A stretch of DNA of 64,000 nucleotides from an uncultured Eubacteriales bacterium (GCA_934729465.1 CAKVEP010000003.1:1-64000); one strand, 5' to 3'. Positions 31,648 to 40,814 are shown, numbered from the stretch's first letter. A program made the numbers and translations. The notes: generated from the letters alone by a model not told the origin.

Positions 31648-32030
31648 TGGTGGAGACGAGGGGAATCGAACCCCTGTCCAAAAATTACTAACCTAAGCTT
31701 TCTACGAGTGTATCCGATTGTCAAAGATTCCCCCAACATTAAGCCAAACGGAAAGCTTGATATTAGAGTATTTCCTAAGTCATGACCGAGCCCGGAAAAC
31801 TGCCCAATTCACGTTCACCGCTAGTCGACGCCCCTATCAAGCCGCGGTACTCAAGATAAAGACGTTGCCTATAACTAGGCTGCTAAAGCTACCTTCTTTT
31901 TACCAAAGTTTGCCTTAACTACGTTATTTTTATTTTTGTCATTTAAAATTTAGTTTGCGTTGTTTAAAGCGTCCCGCCCCGCTACTCGCTTACTTAAACT
32001 CATAATCCCTGTCGAACCCATTGCGTCCCC
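31648..32030 (-). ncRNA. ssrA: Transfer-messenger RNA (tmRNA)
   Basis: The RNA acts with SmpB to rescue stalled ribosomes. The 5' end GGGGACGCAATGGGTTCGAC (from 32030) pairs with the 3' end CGTCTCC followed by an encoded ACCA (31648). The T-arm reads GGGGTTCGATTCCCC. The tag frame ends with codons for KKKVALAA then TAG (31875-31877), the expected proteolysis signal; the resume codon was not fixed. The length of 383 bases is normal. The smpB gene lies just upstream, separated by one gene. The intact 3' end at the border of the accessory segment marks a likely integration site. Confidence 0.96.
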
Positions 32031-32041
32031 ATGTTAAAGAA

Positions 32042-32542
32042 TTACAGAATATTGTTTTCAGTACATATATATTCATTAGCGATAACAACATAAGCAATTA
32101 CTAGCATGTAAACACTTAAATTAACTTTAGATTCATCTAAAATATTTATTTTGTAGTTTCCCTGCATCCATTGTCTGATAAGAGTTGTACATTTAGTTTG
32201 CATAACCAATTTATCGCACACATAAAGACTAATTTTTTTATTAAAGAAAGTCCTCTTTAATAAAATTTTTCCGTCATCGCTTGATATGTCGTTTCCATCG
32301 AGGTTAATAACAAACGAATTACCGTTAACTTCATTAATTTTAAACTTCAATGTCTTTAATTTACCGTAATAATAGCTGATGGTAGCTAAAAGACTTCCTT
32401 TGTCATCGTAAACAGAAGTCACAGCTTCTTTACCACGAAATTCATCTCTTTGTGTGGTTGCATAAAATAAAACAGAATTACTTTGGTCTTTAAATTCACA
32501 TTTCCCGTTTGTTGCTATGTTACACATAGAATATAAATTCAA
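32042..32542 (-). CDS. Hypothetical protein, possible tubby/LURP-one-like fold
   Basis: 166 residues. The repeating beta-strand pattern (AVTSVYDDKGSLLATISYYY, LKTLKFKINEVNGNSFVIN, LLKRTFFNKKISLYVCDKLV) followed by a hydrophobic C-terminal helix (VYMLVIAYVVIANEYI) resembles the single-domain tubby-C2/LURP-one proteins, which are membrane-associated barrels. The match is by eye only. It lies between smpB and ssrA with short spacing and may be carried on the smpB transcript. Confidence 0.6.
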   Translation of the reverse strand: MNLYSMCNIATNGKCEFKDQSNSVLFYATTQRDEFRGKEAVTSVYDDKGSLLATISYYYGKLKTLKFKINEVNGNSFVINLDGNDISSDDGKILLKRTFFNKKISLYVCDKLVMQTKCTTLIRQWMQGNYKINILDESKVNLSVYMLVIAYVVIANEYICTENNIL

Positions 32543-32557
32543 TTTACCTCACCTCTT

Positions 32558-33028
32558 TTAATTTAATCTGTTTTTTTCCTTGAAAGCACGAGCAATATCT
32601 ATCTTAGCAGTTTTTTTAGCGATATCAGCTCGCTTGTCGTAAACCTTCTTGCCTTTGCATAAACCTATGCTTAGCTTAACCTTGGACCCTTTAAAATATA
32701 TGGAAACAGGGATTAAAGAGTAACCTTTCTGTTTAACTTGAGAAAACAGCTTATTAATTTCACGTTTGTGCAAAAGCAGCTTTCTAACTCTCATGGGGTC
32801 GCAGTTAAAGATGTTACCTTGCTCGTAAGGGGAGATGTGCATACCGTTTAAAAACATTTCATTTTTAACGATAGAACACCAAGAGTCTTTAAGGTTAACC
32901 CTACCCAAGCGTAAGGATTTAACTTCGGTTCCTTTTAAGACGATACCGGCTTCGATTTTTTCAATTATAAAATAATCATGGAAGGCTTTCTTGTTTTGAG
33001 CTATCGTTTTAAAGCTATCGTTATTCAT
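32558..33028 (-). CDS. smpB: SsrA-binding protein SmpB
   Basis: 156 residues, normal length. Binds tmRNA and places it in the stalled ribosome A site. Family features are the opening [50 protein letters not shown] and the C-terminal basic tail [16 protein letters not shown] followed by IARAFKE, which mimics mRNA in the entry channel. The adjacent ssrA gene confirms the pairing. Confidence 0.97.
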   Translation of the reverse strand: MNNDSFKTIAQNKKAFHDYFIIEKIEAGIVLKGTEVKSLRLGRVNLKDSWCSIVKNEMFLNGMHISPYEQGNIFNCDPMRVRKLLLHKREINKLFSQVKQKGYSLIPVSIYFKGSKVKLSIGLCKGKKVYDKRADIAKKTAKIDIARAFKEKNRLN

Positions 33029-33097
33029 AAGATTTACCCTCCATTAATTAATAGTGTAGTAATAATTATAATATACATTTATTTTTTTGTCAAGAAA

Positions 33098-35458
33098 TTA
33101 ATGAGTGGAAGAATAATATTTTATACACTTCATAGTAAATCGAAATAGAAAGTAAAATAAGAAGCAAAGCGTTAATAAAACAGCTATTCCGGTGTATGAT
33201 AAGTAAAAAACAGAAACCGAAAATAGTTTTCCGAAAACCGTTATCCCGGCAGCGAAAGCAACTAACAAAGTGTAGAAAAGAGTTTTCCTTAAAGCGTTAA
33301 ACGGAGTTGAAATATATCTAAGCAATAAAAAGCCTACATAAGAAGTTAGAATAACCGAAATCGTGGAGTACTCCTCAAAAGACCAACCAAGTCTCTTATA
33401 GCAGAATATACATCCTATTATTCCAGCAACTACCATTAAAGCAGCCGGTAAAGACTTATTAATAATATTTTTAAAAAGGTTCGACTTAACAAGTTCGTTA
33501 TTAGGCTCGAGTGCGAGAACAAAAGAGGGAATTCCTATTGTTAAGGTACTTATTAAAGTCATCTGTATGGGGAAGAAAGGGTAGGGGATAGAAAGGAATA
33601 TAAATAATAAGGAAAGTAGAGCAGAATATATTGTCTTTACCAGAAACAAGCAAGACGAACGCTGAATATTATTAATATCTCTTCGTCCTTCTCCGACCAC
33701 CTTAGGCATAGAGGAGAAGTCAGAATTAAGGAGTACAAGGTGCGACACATTTCTTGCAGCATCGCTTCCGTTTGCGATTGCAATACTACAGTCAGCTTCT
33801 TTAAGCGCCAAAACATCGTTTACGCCGTCACCGGTCATTGCAACGGTATGTCCTTGAAGCTTCAAGCTTTTTATAATTTCGAGCTTTTGCTGAGGCGTTA
33901 CCCTTCCGAAGACTGTGTATTGTTTAACGGCATTTTTAATGTCATCACTGGTCTTTAAAGAGGTGGCATCTATATATTTGTCGTAGCCTTTAAGACATAC
34001 CGACTTTGCAATATTTGAAACTGTTATAGGGTTATCTCCGGATATTATTTTTATATCAACATTTTGTTCAGAGAAATATTTTAAAGTTTCTTGAGCGTTA
34101 TCTCTTAGTTTGTCTTTAATGAGTATGAATGCCATAACAGAAATATCTTTGCTTAAAGTATTTTCGTCAATAGGCTCTTCTGCTTTTATGAGAGTCAGTA
34201 CTCTGTAATTGCTTGAGTGAGAGTCAAGCTCAGATTTTATATTTTCGTAGAGCTCTTTTGGTAGGATAAATTCAGCAGCACCCATTGCGTAAAAACCGCT
34301 GTTTTTAAAGTATACGCCCGACCATTTCTTTTCCGAAGAAAACGGAAATGATTTAATGGTTTCACCGAGAAAGTTTTTCGGAGGGAATTTTGCTTTTACA
34401 GCGTTAAAGGTACTTCCTGAGTCGTTAAGACAATGAGTCAAAGACGAAAGTACGCCCGACACCTCTTCAAAAGAAAAATCATTTTTTAAAGCAACGTCTT
34501 TAACTTCGAGCTCACCGGTTGTGATTGTTCCGGTTTTGTCAAGACATAACATATCGACTCTAGCTAAAGTTTCAATGCAGTATATATCCTGAACAAGTAC
34601 TTTGTATTTGGATAGCCGAATTACGCTAACTGCCAAAACTGTGCTTATAAGCAGAACAAGCCCCTCAGGAATCATTCCGATTAACGCTGCCGAGGTGTTT
34701 ATTACTGCGTTACTGTAATCGAAATTGTTAGCCTTTAACTGGTGAATAAAAAGCAGAGCACCGATGGGGATTATCAGGATAGAAATAATTTTTATAATTT
34801 TTTTAATTGTAAACATAATTTCAGATTCGGTGTTTTTAATATACTTAGTTCCGTGGAGGACAGTGGAAACATAATTTTCCGCTCCAACATGTTCAACCCT
34901 TGAAGTACAGTTCCCGCTAACTATAAAACTTCCGGAAAGAAGTAAATCTCCCCTCTTCTTTGTTATGGAATTAGACTCTCCCGTGAGTAAAGACTCATTA
35001 ACTTCGCAGGTTCCGTCTAAAATTATACAATCTGATGCAACCTGATTTCCGGTTGAATATAAAATAATATCGTCTTTAACGATGTCTTCTATATGTAAAG
35101 AAACCTTTTCACCGTTTCTTATTGCCGTAACGCTTTTTGAGGATATTAAATTTAAGCTGTCAACAGCTTTTTTAGCACGTACTTCTTGAACAATACCTAT
35201 AATACAGTTGCATATTACAACTCCCATAAACATAAGATTTTTGTAAGAGCCAACGTAAAGTATGGCAGCAGCTAAGACTATGTTTAGAAAATTAAACAAT
35301 GTTAACACATGACTCTTCACTATTTCAGAGAAAGTTTTAGTTTTAATCGACGAGTCAAAATTGGTTAACCCTTGGCTTATGCGTGTTTTAACTTGTTCGT
35401 CGGATAACCCCTCGTCTAAGTTTGGCATGAATCTTACAAGTCTTTGAAAATTTTCCAT
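33098..35458 (-). CDS. P-type cation-transporting ATPase (CtpE-like)
   Basis: 786 residues, a membrane pump that uses ATP through an aspartyl-phosphate. The phosphorylation site DKTGT has D307, the ion-binding helix carries PEGL (264-267), the actuator loop LLTGES is at about 158-162, and the hinge is TGDGVNDVLALKEADCSIAI. About ten membrane segments are spread over 45-95, 220-285 and 600-780. There are no N-terminal metal-binding domains. The sequence is closest in type to the calcium/magnesium-like CtpE group rather than copper or potassium pumps, but the ion cannot be read with certainty. It is divergent from the PRC-barrel gene. Confidence 0.92.
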   Translation of the reverse strand: MENFQRLVRFMPNLDEGLSDEQVKTRISQGLTNFDSSIKTKTFSEIVKSHVLTLFNFLNIVLAAAILYVGSYKNLMFMGVVICNCIIGIVQEVRAKKAVDSLNLISSKSVTAIRNGEKVSLHIEDIVKDDIILYSTGNQVASDCIILDGTCEVNESLLTGESNSITKKRGDLLLSGSFIVSGNCTSRVEHVGAENYVSTVLHGTKYIKNTESEIMFTIKKIIKIISILIIPIGALLFIHQLKANNFDYSNAVINTSAALIGMIPEGLVLLISTVLAVSVIRLSKYKVLVQDIYCIETLARVDMLCLDKTGTITTGELEVKDVALKNDFSFEEVSGVLSSLTHCLNDSGSTFNAVKAKFPPKNFLGETIKSFPFSSEKKWSGVYFKNSGFYAMGAAEFILPKELYENIKSELDSHSSNYRVLTLIKAEEPIDENTLSKDISVMAFILIKDKLRDNAQETLKYFSEQNVDIKIISGDNPITVSNIAKSVCLKGYDKYIDATSLKTSDDIKNAVKQYTVFGRVTPQQKLEIIKSLKLQGHTVAMTGDGVNDVLALKEADCSIAIANGSDAARNVSHLVLLNSDFSSMPKVVGEGRRDINNIQRSSCLFLVKTIYSALLSLLFIFLSIPYPFFPIQMTLISTLTIGIPSFVLALEPNNELVKSNLFKNIINKSLPAALMVVAGIIGCIFCYKRLGWSFEEYSTISVILTSYVGFLLLRYISTPFNALRKTLFYTLLVAFAAGITVFGKLFSVSVFYLSYTGIAVLLTLCFLFYFLFRFTMKCIKYYSSTH

Positions 35459-35528
35459 TATTTTACCTCCTTAAAGAATGATAAATCAGAATAAATACGG
35501 TTTATTTAAAGAAAGGGATGATATTATT

Positions 35529-35819
35529 ATGACGTGTAGGATAGTAGATATGAGAAATAAAGAAGTGATAAACGTCAAAGACGGTACGAGAATAGGATGT
35601 GTTAATGATGTGGAAGTAGATATGAAATGTGCAAAATTAGTTGCAATAGTAATATACGGAAGACTTAAATGTTTTGGTATTCTCGGAAGGGAAGAAGATA
35701 TAATAATAAGGTGGGAGAATATAGAAGTTATTGGCGAAGACACTATTTTAGTAAGATACAATCCCATTTGTAAGAGACGTAAAAGACCTCATATATTTCG
35801 TTCTTTTTTCAGAAATTGA
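35529..35819 (+). CDS. YlmC/YmxH-family PRC-barrel protein
   Basis: 96 residues from the ATG after AAAGGGATGATATT; an upstream in-frame ATG lacks this ribosome site. A PRC-barrel fills the protein (MTCRIVDMRNKEVINVKDGT, RIGCVNDVEVDMKCAKLVAI, GREEDIIIRWENIEVIGEDT). Members are annotated as sporulation-related in Bacillus and clostridia, though their molecular role is unclear. The basic tail (CKRRKRPHIFRSFFRN) may bind nucleic acid or membrane. Confidence 0.9.
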   Translation: MTCRIVDMRNKEVINVKDGTRIGCVNDVEVDMKCAKLVAIVIYGRLKCFGILGREEDIIIRWENIEVIGEDTILVRYNPICKRRKRPHIFRSFFRN

Positions 35820-35847
35820 GTGTATTAAAATATAAAAATAAATTTAG

Positions 35848-35875
35848 CCACAAATACGAATGTATCTGTGGTTTT
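35848..35875 (+). terminator. Terminator after YlmC-like gene
   Basis: CCACAAATAC / GTATCTGTGG pair around GAAT, followed by TTTTTATTTT. The remaining sequence to 36119 holds no gene, only the promoter of the next cassette. Confidence 0.85.
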
Positions 35876-36033
35876 TATTTTAAAGTAAGAAACAGCGTCT
35901 TCATAACTTAAAATTATATTACATATCTATATTATTTGCAAATTTTAGTTAGAATAGTAAAGTTTGAAATAGTTTGGTTTAGAGCAAAAAAATAAATATT
36001 TTTGATTATTTTATAAAATTAACACAAAATATA

Positions 36034-36061
36034 TTGACATATAATTATTTTATGTTAATAT
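36034..36061 (+). promoter_or_regulatory. Strong sigma-A-type promoter of the USP cassette
   Basis: TTGACA (36034-36039) and TAATAT (36056-36061) are separated by 16 bases, with A/T-rich DNA upstream (possible UP element). The leader is about 50 bases and ends with the strong ribosome site AAAGGAGG ahead of the gene at 36120. Confidence 0.75.
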
Positions 36062-36119
36062 ATGCATAGCTAAATCATTATTAGCTAGAAATTTTTAAGT
36101 TTAAAGGAGGAATTTTCCT

Positions 36120-37136
36120 ATGAAGGGAGAAAAAGTTCAATTTGGATTTATAGACAAATCTGTAAAAGTGTTGGAAGGCTTACGCAAAGATTGGAACGTA
36201 ACAGATTATTGGAAAGAATGCGAAGAATGCAGAAAGTCTTTTATAGATGCAATCAAAAATAATTACGGAGACATTCAAAAAACAAGAAGTGAAACTTTGA
36301 AATTTAAAAATGAACTTGATGCAGTAGGCAATATTACAAGCATGAAAACACTTTTAAAGTTTTCAAAAATTGTTAATGGGTTTAAAGAGACACTTGGAAA
36401 ACAAACAGGAACTGTGAGAAAATTTTTTGGTCATACTTCTTTATTTGCAACACCTGAAAATAGAGAAAAACTTCAAAAATTACTTAATGAATTCAATGCT
36501 TTTTATAAAAAGAATACTCTATTGGAAGATTTTATCGGTCACCCAGATTTTAATGGTATCTATACATTTGGAAATTTCAAAAAAACATATTTAGAAGTTT
36601 TAAGGTTGTTAAAGGGTGACGAGGAAGTTGAGAAAATATATAACAAAATTGCCCCTAAGGTGAAGGGGAAAGCTGATGATGAATTTATGACATCTGATTT
36701 TTTAAAGTTTACCGAAAATGAGTTAAAAAAGTGTACTTCAAGTATGCCATCTATTGAAAATATAACAAATTATCTTATTATTTGTGTAAAATGTTCATTG
36801 GCGTCTATAGAATATTTTGAAGATTGTATAAATGATGTTAAAAGTGTTATTTGTGTAAATATGGAAGTAGGTGTTAATGTAGCAGCATCAAATCTAAAAA
36901 ATGAAAAAGCTCAGCAACTTTATGAACTTTGTGAAAATGAAATAAAAAGAAGACTTACTGAGGGGGGGATTAACAGTACAGACCAACATACAATTAATAA
37001 TATAGGTGCAGGGCATTATAGAACTTTTAACGAAATCGGAAATATTAGAGATTGTATTAAGACTGTTAATATAAAAAATTGTAAGAAACATATTGATTAT
37101 TTTGATAATTTTATTCAAGAATTTAAAAAAATATAA
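36120..37136 (+). CDS. Paralogue of the USP-like protein with a different C-terminus
   Basis: 338 residues. Residues 1-66 are almost identical to the next gene (MKGEKVQFGFIDKSVKVLEG, WKECEECRKSFIDAIKNN), and similarity continues to about 125 (KQTGTVRKFFGHTSLFATPE). Beyond that the sequences are unrelated. This protein has helical sequence with FGNFKKTYLEVLRLLKGDEE, several cysteines and INNIGAGHYRTFNEIGNIRD, but lacks the Cys box of the neighbour. No signal peptide is seen. The shared N-terminus suggests a common targeting or partner-binding module with exchangeable effector ends. It is transcribed first in the two-gene cassette. Confidence 0.8.
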   Translation: MKGEKVQFGFIDKSVKVLEGLRKDWNVTDYWKECEECRKSFIDAIKNNYGDIQKTRSETLKFKNELDAVGNITSMKTLLKFSKIVNGFKETLGKQTGTVRKFFGHTSLFATPENREKLQKLLNEFNAFYKKNTLLEDFIGHPDFNGIYTFGNFKKTYLEVLRLLKGDEEVEKIYNKIAPKVKGKADDEFMTSDFLKFTENELKKCTSSMPSIENITNYLIICVKCSLASIEYFEDCINDVKSVICVNMEVGVNVAASNLKNEKAQQLYELCENEIKRRLTEGGINSTDQHTINNIGAGHYRTFNEIGNIRDCIKTVNIKNCKKHIDYFDNFIQEFKKI

Positions 37137-37377
37137 AGTGGCATTAAATTATTTGTGGGAGGTAATTTATTATGCGCGGAGAAAAAGTTCAATTTGGATT
37201 TATAGACAAATCTGTAAAAGCGTTGGAAGGCTTACGCAAAGATTGGAACGTAACAGATTATTGGAAAGAATGCGAAGAATGCAGAAAGTCTTTTATAGAT
37301 GCAATCCAAAATAATTACGGAGACATTCAAAAAACAAGAAGTGAAACTTTGAAATTTAAAAATGAACTTGTTAAAGT
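36123..37377. repeat. Direct duplication of about 200 bp at the start of two genes
   Basis: 36123-36325 and 37175-37377 are nearly identical (a handful of differences, no gaps), then identity falls abruptly while protein similarity continues for about 60 residues. The pattern suggests recent duplication or ongoing gene conversion of the shared N-terminal module. Confidence 0.9.
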
Positions 37378-38479
37378 AGACAAGATTAAAAGTTATAAGG
37401 AATTTCAAAAATTTTTAGCGGCAGTTAATAAATTTAAAAATATACTCGAAAAACAAACAGGAACTGTTAAAAAATTTTTTGGACATACTTCTTTATTCGC
37501 AACACCTGAAAATAAAGAAAGCATTCAAAAATTATTTGATGAATTAACAAAATTCGAGACAATATACAGCGAGAGATTAAATGAAGCAAAAATAGGTTTG
37601 GTTAACGTTGGAGAAAGCTGTTATTTAAATTCTGCAATCCAACAATTATATCAAATATCGGGTTTCAGAAAATCAGTTCTTAATACAGATGAAAATACTT
37701 TGAATTTTATCAAAGAGAATAGTAGTGACAAAGAAATTGAAACAAAAATTAACAAGTTAATTGCAGTTAAAAAATTATTTGTATATCTTCAGACCAGAAA
37801 GAATACTAAAGGCAAAGTTTTAAAAGGCTCTGACTTAACAAATTATATACAGTCTTGTATGATGGCTTTAGGACACACAGGAATGCAAGAAGATTCTATT
37901 AGCTCTTTTAAGGGAGTTATGAAAGACTGTGAAAGTATAATTAAACAGCTTGAAATAAACAAAAGTATTAGCAAAGAAGCGGAGGATTTTGAAAAAACCT
38001 ATATTAAAAAAGCTAAGGAGAGCTGTCGAGTTAGAGCAGTAACTTTTACAAATAATTTAATAGAAAATATTATTTATACCCGAAAACATAAATTCGATAA
38101 ATTAAGCGAAAATGCTTTAACTGACGATGAGAAGAAAAAAGTTGTGTTATGTTCAAAAAAATTTGTTATTAATATATTGCGTCAAAGTGGTTTAGGATCC
38201 GCTATCCAAGGAATTGAAAAAACATTTGATGGAAGTAGTGTTGAATCTGTTATAACCTTTATGGACGGAACAAAAGAATTAAAAAATCCTCAATTTGAGC
38301 TTACAGGAGTAACTATGTATAAAGGAGATGGCATTAGCGGACATTATTACGTTTATTTAAAAATTGATAATCAATGGTATATGAAAAGTGACTCTATGGT
38401 TTTGATGAGTGACTGGAATAATATGAAAAATGACGGTTTATCTAATTACGCTGTGTCTTTAGTGTATGAATTGAAATAA
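37172..38479 (+). CDS. Ubiquitin-specific-protease-like (C19) deubiquitinase
   Basis: 435 residues. After the shared N-terminal module (1-125), residues 142-165 read GLVNVGESCYLNSAIQQLYQ followed by FRKSVL. This is the USP Cys box GLxNxGNTCYxNSxxQxL, with C150 as nucleophile and N145 at the oxyanion position. Near the end, GISGHYYVYLKIDNQWYMKS carries the His box (H391) and WYMKSDSMV the acidic residue (D407), followed by the terminal NYAVSLVYEL strand typical of USPs. Bacteria lack ubiquitin, so a role on eukaryotic host proteins is the natural inference. About 220 residues between the boxes hold the fingers/palm equivalent. No signal peptide is visible; delivery route unknown. Confidence 0.88.
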   Translation: MRGEKVQFGFIDKSVKALEGLRKDWNVTDYWKECEECRKSFIDAIQNNYGDIQKTRSETLKFKNELVKVDKIKSYKEFQKFLAAVNKFKNILEKQTGTVKKFFGHTSLFATPENKESIQKLFDELTKFETIYSERLNEAKIGLVNVGESCYLNSAIQQLYQISGFRKSVLNTDENTLNFIKENSSDKEIETKINKLIAVKKLFVYLQTRKNTKGKVLKGSDLTNYIQSCMMALGHTGMQEDSISSFKGVMKDCESIIKQLEINKSISKEAEDFEKTYIKKAKESCRVRAVTFTNNLIENIIYTRKHKFDKLSENALTDDEKKKVVLCSKKFVINILRQSGLGSAIQGIEKTFDGSSVESVITFMDGTKELKNPQFELTGVTMYKGDGISGHYYVYLKIDNQWYMKSDSMVLMSDWNNMKNDGLSNYAVSLVYELK

Positions 38480-38485
38480 TTAGAT

Positions 38486-38520
38486 AAAAGAGGCTTCCTT
38501 TCTGAGGAGAGCCTTTTTAT
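38486..38520 (+). terminator. Terminator of the USP cassette
   Basis: AGGCTTCCT / AGGAGAGCCT form a stem followed by TTTTTATTTTTG. Confidence 0.8.
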
Positions 38521-38641
38521 TTTTGTTTTTCTTTAAAATTTATGTTTTACTTATCATATTTTAAATTTAAACACAATAAATATTAGTATTTATAATTTAT
38601 ATAAAAATTCGTTATTAATAATATTTTTGGAGTTGAATTAA

Positions 38642-39361
38642 TTGAAAAAGGTATCTAAAAATTTAATGCTTTATTTGAGTGTGTTTACGAGTATGATGGT
38701 GTTTTCTGGACTAATGTTTGTTGTGTACGGAAAAATAACTAGCCAGGTATTTTCTAACGAAAAAGTTTACACAGTGGTTCTCGACGCCGGTCACGGAGGA
38801 GAAGACGGTGGTGCTGTGGGGCAAGACGGCATAACAGAAAAAAACATAAACTTGGAAATATCCAAAAAAATAAGAGATATGCTTGAAACGTCAGGTTATC
38901 ACGTCATAATGACAAGGGAAGAAGACACCGCAATATATGACGACAACGCCGAAACATTAAGACAAAAGAAACGTTCTGACTTAAAAAACAGACTAGAGAT
39001 GGTAAAATCCAACACCGGCGAAGACTCTATATTTGTTAGCATACATCAAAATAAATTCACAGATGAAAAATATTCGGGTGCTCAAATATTTTATTCCAAA
39101 AACAATGCCAAAAGTCAGGAATTGGCAACCAACATAAAAGACTCCATCGTTGGTTTAATACAGCCTAACAACACTCGAGAAATAAAGCCTGCAGATAAAA
39201 ATATATATCTTCTTCATAATTCAACCGGTCCCTCGGTGATTGTAGAGTGCGGCTTCTTATCGAATGCAGAAGAAGCCAAAAAGCTAAACACAAAAGAATA
39301 TCAACAGCAGCTAGCCTTTAGTATATACTGCGGAATCACACATTATTTTATGAATTTATAG
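38642..39361 (+). CDS. cwlD: N-acetylmuramoyl-L-alanine amidase CwlD
   Basis: 239 residues, TTG start nine bases after GGAG. An N-terminal membrane anchor (about 8-30) exports the enzyme. Amidase_3 zinc ligands and catalytic residues lie in VVLDAGHGGEDGGAVG (H51), GITEKNINLEISKKI, SIHQNKF and VIVECGFLSNAEE. In spore formers CwlD makes muramic-delta-lactam in the spore cortex, which is needed for germination. Length and order fit CwlD better than a vegetative autolysin, since no cell-wall-binding repeats are present. Confidence 0.88.
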   Translation: MKKVSKNLMLYLSVFTSMMVFSGLMFVVYGKITSQVFSNEKVYTVVLDAGHGGEDGGAVGQDGITEKNINLEISKKIRDMLETSGYHVIMTREEDTAIYDDNAETLRQKKRSDLKNRLEMVKSNTGEDSIFVSIHQNKFTDEKYSGAQIFYSKNNAKSQELATNIKDSIVGLIQPNNTREIKPADKNIYLLHNSTGPSVIVECGFLSNAEEAKKLNTKEYQQQLAFSIYCGITHYFMNL

Positions 39362-39432
39362 AAAGTTTGTAAAACAAAAGAAATTATGGTAATATAACAA
39401 AGATAATTAATAATTTTTAATGAGGTTGTTGT

Positions 39433-40803
39433 ATGCCAAAAAAATTAAAAAGTGTGTATGTTTGCAGCGAGTGCGGATTTGAGTCTGCAAAATGGAATGG
39501 AATTTGTCCGTCTTGCGGTCAAGGGAACACTATGAACGAAGAAATAAAAGATGTTAGCAAATCTTCTAAGTTAAGCGTTAAGAAATCTGTGTGCTTTGAA
39601 AAACCGGTGTCGATGTCTGAAATAAATATTCATGACGAAACAAGATACCACACCGGCATAGAAGAATTAGATAGAGTTTTTGGTGGCGGAATAGTTAAAG
39701 GTTCGCTTGTTCTTTTAGGAGGAGCTCCTGGGATTGGTAAATCCACTTTGCTTTTGCAAATATGCAATTATTTATGCGAAAAATTAAATGTGTTATACGT
39801 TTCGGGCGAGGAATCAAAGAGGCAAATAAAAATGAGAGCAAGCCGTTTAAATGTGGAAAGTGATAATCTGATGATAATGACTGAAACAGACGTTGAGGCT
39901 GTAGCGGAACAAATAATGGCTTGTAAGCCCGACGTCGTTATCATAGACTCCATTCAAACAATGAGTCACAGTGAGCTAAACTCACTTCCCGGAAGTATTG
40001 CACAGGTTAAAGAATGTACCAACGTGTTTTTAAAGGTTTCTAAGAGTATGGACATTCCTATTTTGGTTGTTGGTCACGTTAACAAGGACGGTGCAATTGC
40101 AGGTCCTAAAGTTTTAGAACACATAGTTGACGTGGTTTTGTATTTTGAGGGCGACAATCAGATGTCTTACAGAATACTAAGAGCTGTGAAAAATAGGCAC
40201 GGTTCCACAAATGAAATAGGCGTGTTTAGTATGGGAAACTCAGGATTAAGCCAAGTTGAAAATCCATCGCTTATGCTTCTTTCGGGTAGACCCAAGGGCG
40301 TTTCAGGGACGTGCGTTGCTTGTATTATGGAAGGCACAAGACCAATCTTTACCGAGGTTCAAGCGCTTGTCACAACAACGGGTTTCGGAAATCCTCGAAG
40401 GATGGCGACCGGGTTTGACTACAACAGATTATCGCTGATTTTGGCGGTACTTGAAAAGCGGGCGGGGTACTTTTTTTCAAATATGGACGTGTATGTAAAC
40501 ATAGTGGGAGGGCTTAGGCTGGACGAGCCCGGGGCAGACTTAGCTCTTGCTATGGCTTTAATTTCAAGCCTTAAAGACACTCCCATAAGAGAAGACGCCA
40601 TAGTTTTTGGTGAACTTGGTCTTGCCGGGGAGATAAGAGCTGTTCCCAATTGTTCGCTTAGGATATCCGAAGGCACAAGATTAGGGTTTAAAAAATGTAT
40701 AATTCCATATTATAATTTAAATAATCTTGAAAATGGTGCTAAACATAATATGGAGATATGTGGCGTTAAAAATATCAGAGAAGCGTTTAACGCTATAACT
40801 TAG
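39433..40803 (+). CDS. radA: DNA repair protein RadA/Sms
   Basis: 456 residues. The zinc finger CSECGFESAKWNGICPSCG is at the N-terminus, the RecA-like core has Walker A GGAPGIGKST (96-105), and a Lon-like C-terminal domain ends the protein (GGLRLDEPGADLALAMALIS). RadA is a branch-migration helicase in recombination. Two normally strict positions differ: Walker A has GAPG instead of GDPG, and the RadA signature KNRFG reads KNRHG (253-257). Ribosome site AATGAGGTTGTTGT. Confidence 0.95.
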   Translation: MPKKLKSVYVCSECGFESAKWNGICPSCGQGNTMNEEIKDVSKSSKLSVKKSVCFEKPVSMSEINIHDETRYHTGIEELDRVFGGGIVKGSLVLLGGAPGIGKSTLLLQICNYLCEKLNVLYVSGEESKRQIKMRASRLNVESDNLMIMTETDVEAVAEQIMACKPDVVIIDSIQTMSHSELNSLPGSIAQVKECTNVFLKVSKSMDIPILVVGHVNKDGAIAGPKVLEHIVDVVLYFEGDNQMSYRILRAVKNRHGSTNEIGVFSMGNSGLSQVENPSLMLLSGRPKGVSGTCVACIMEGTRPIFTEVQALVTTTGFGNPRRMATGFDYNRLSLILAVLEKRAGYFFSNMDVYVNIVGGLRLDEPGADLALAMALISSLKDTPIREDAIVFGELGLAGEIRAVPNCSLRISEGTRLGFKKCIIPYYNLNNLENGAKHNMEICGVKNIREAFNAIT

Positions 40804-40814
40804 ATTAAATTAGT

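Noticed and set aside
31514..31696. 60-codon plus-strand reading frame ending GGDEGNRTPVQ
   Set aside because: It is antisense translation of the tmRNA 3' end; GGDEGNRTPV is a well-known artefact of tRNA-like sequence.
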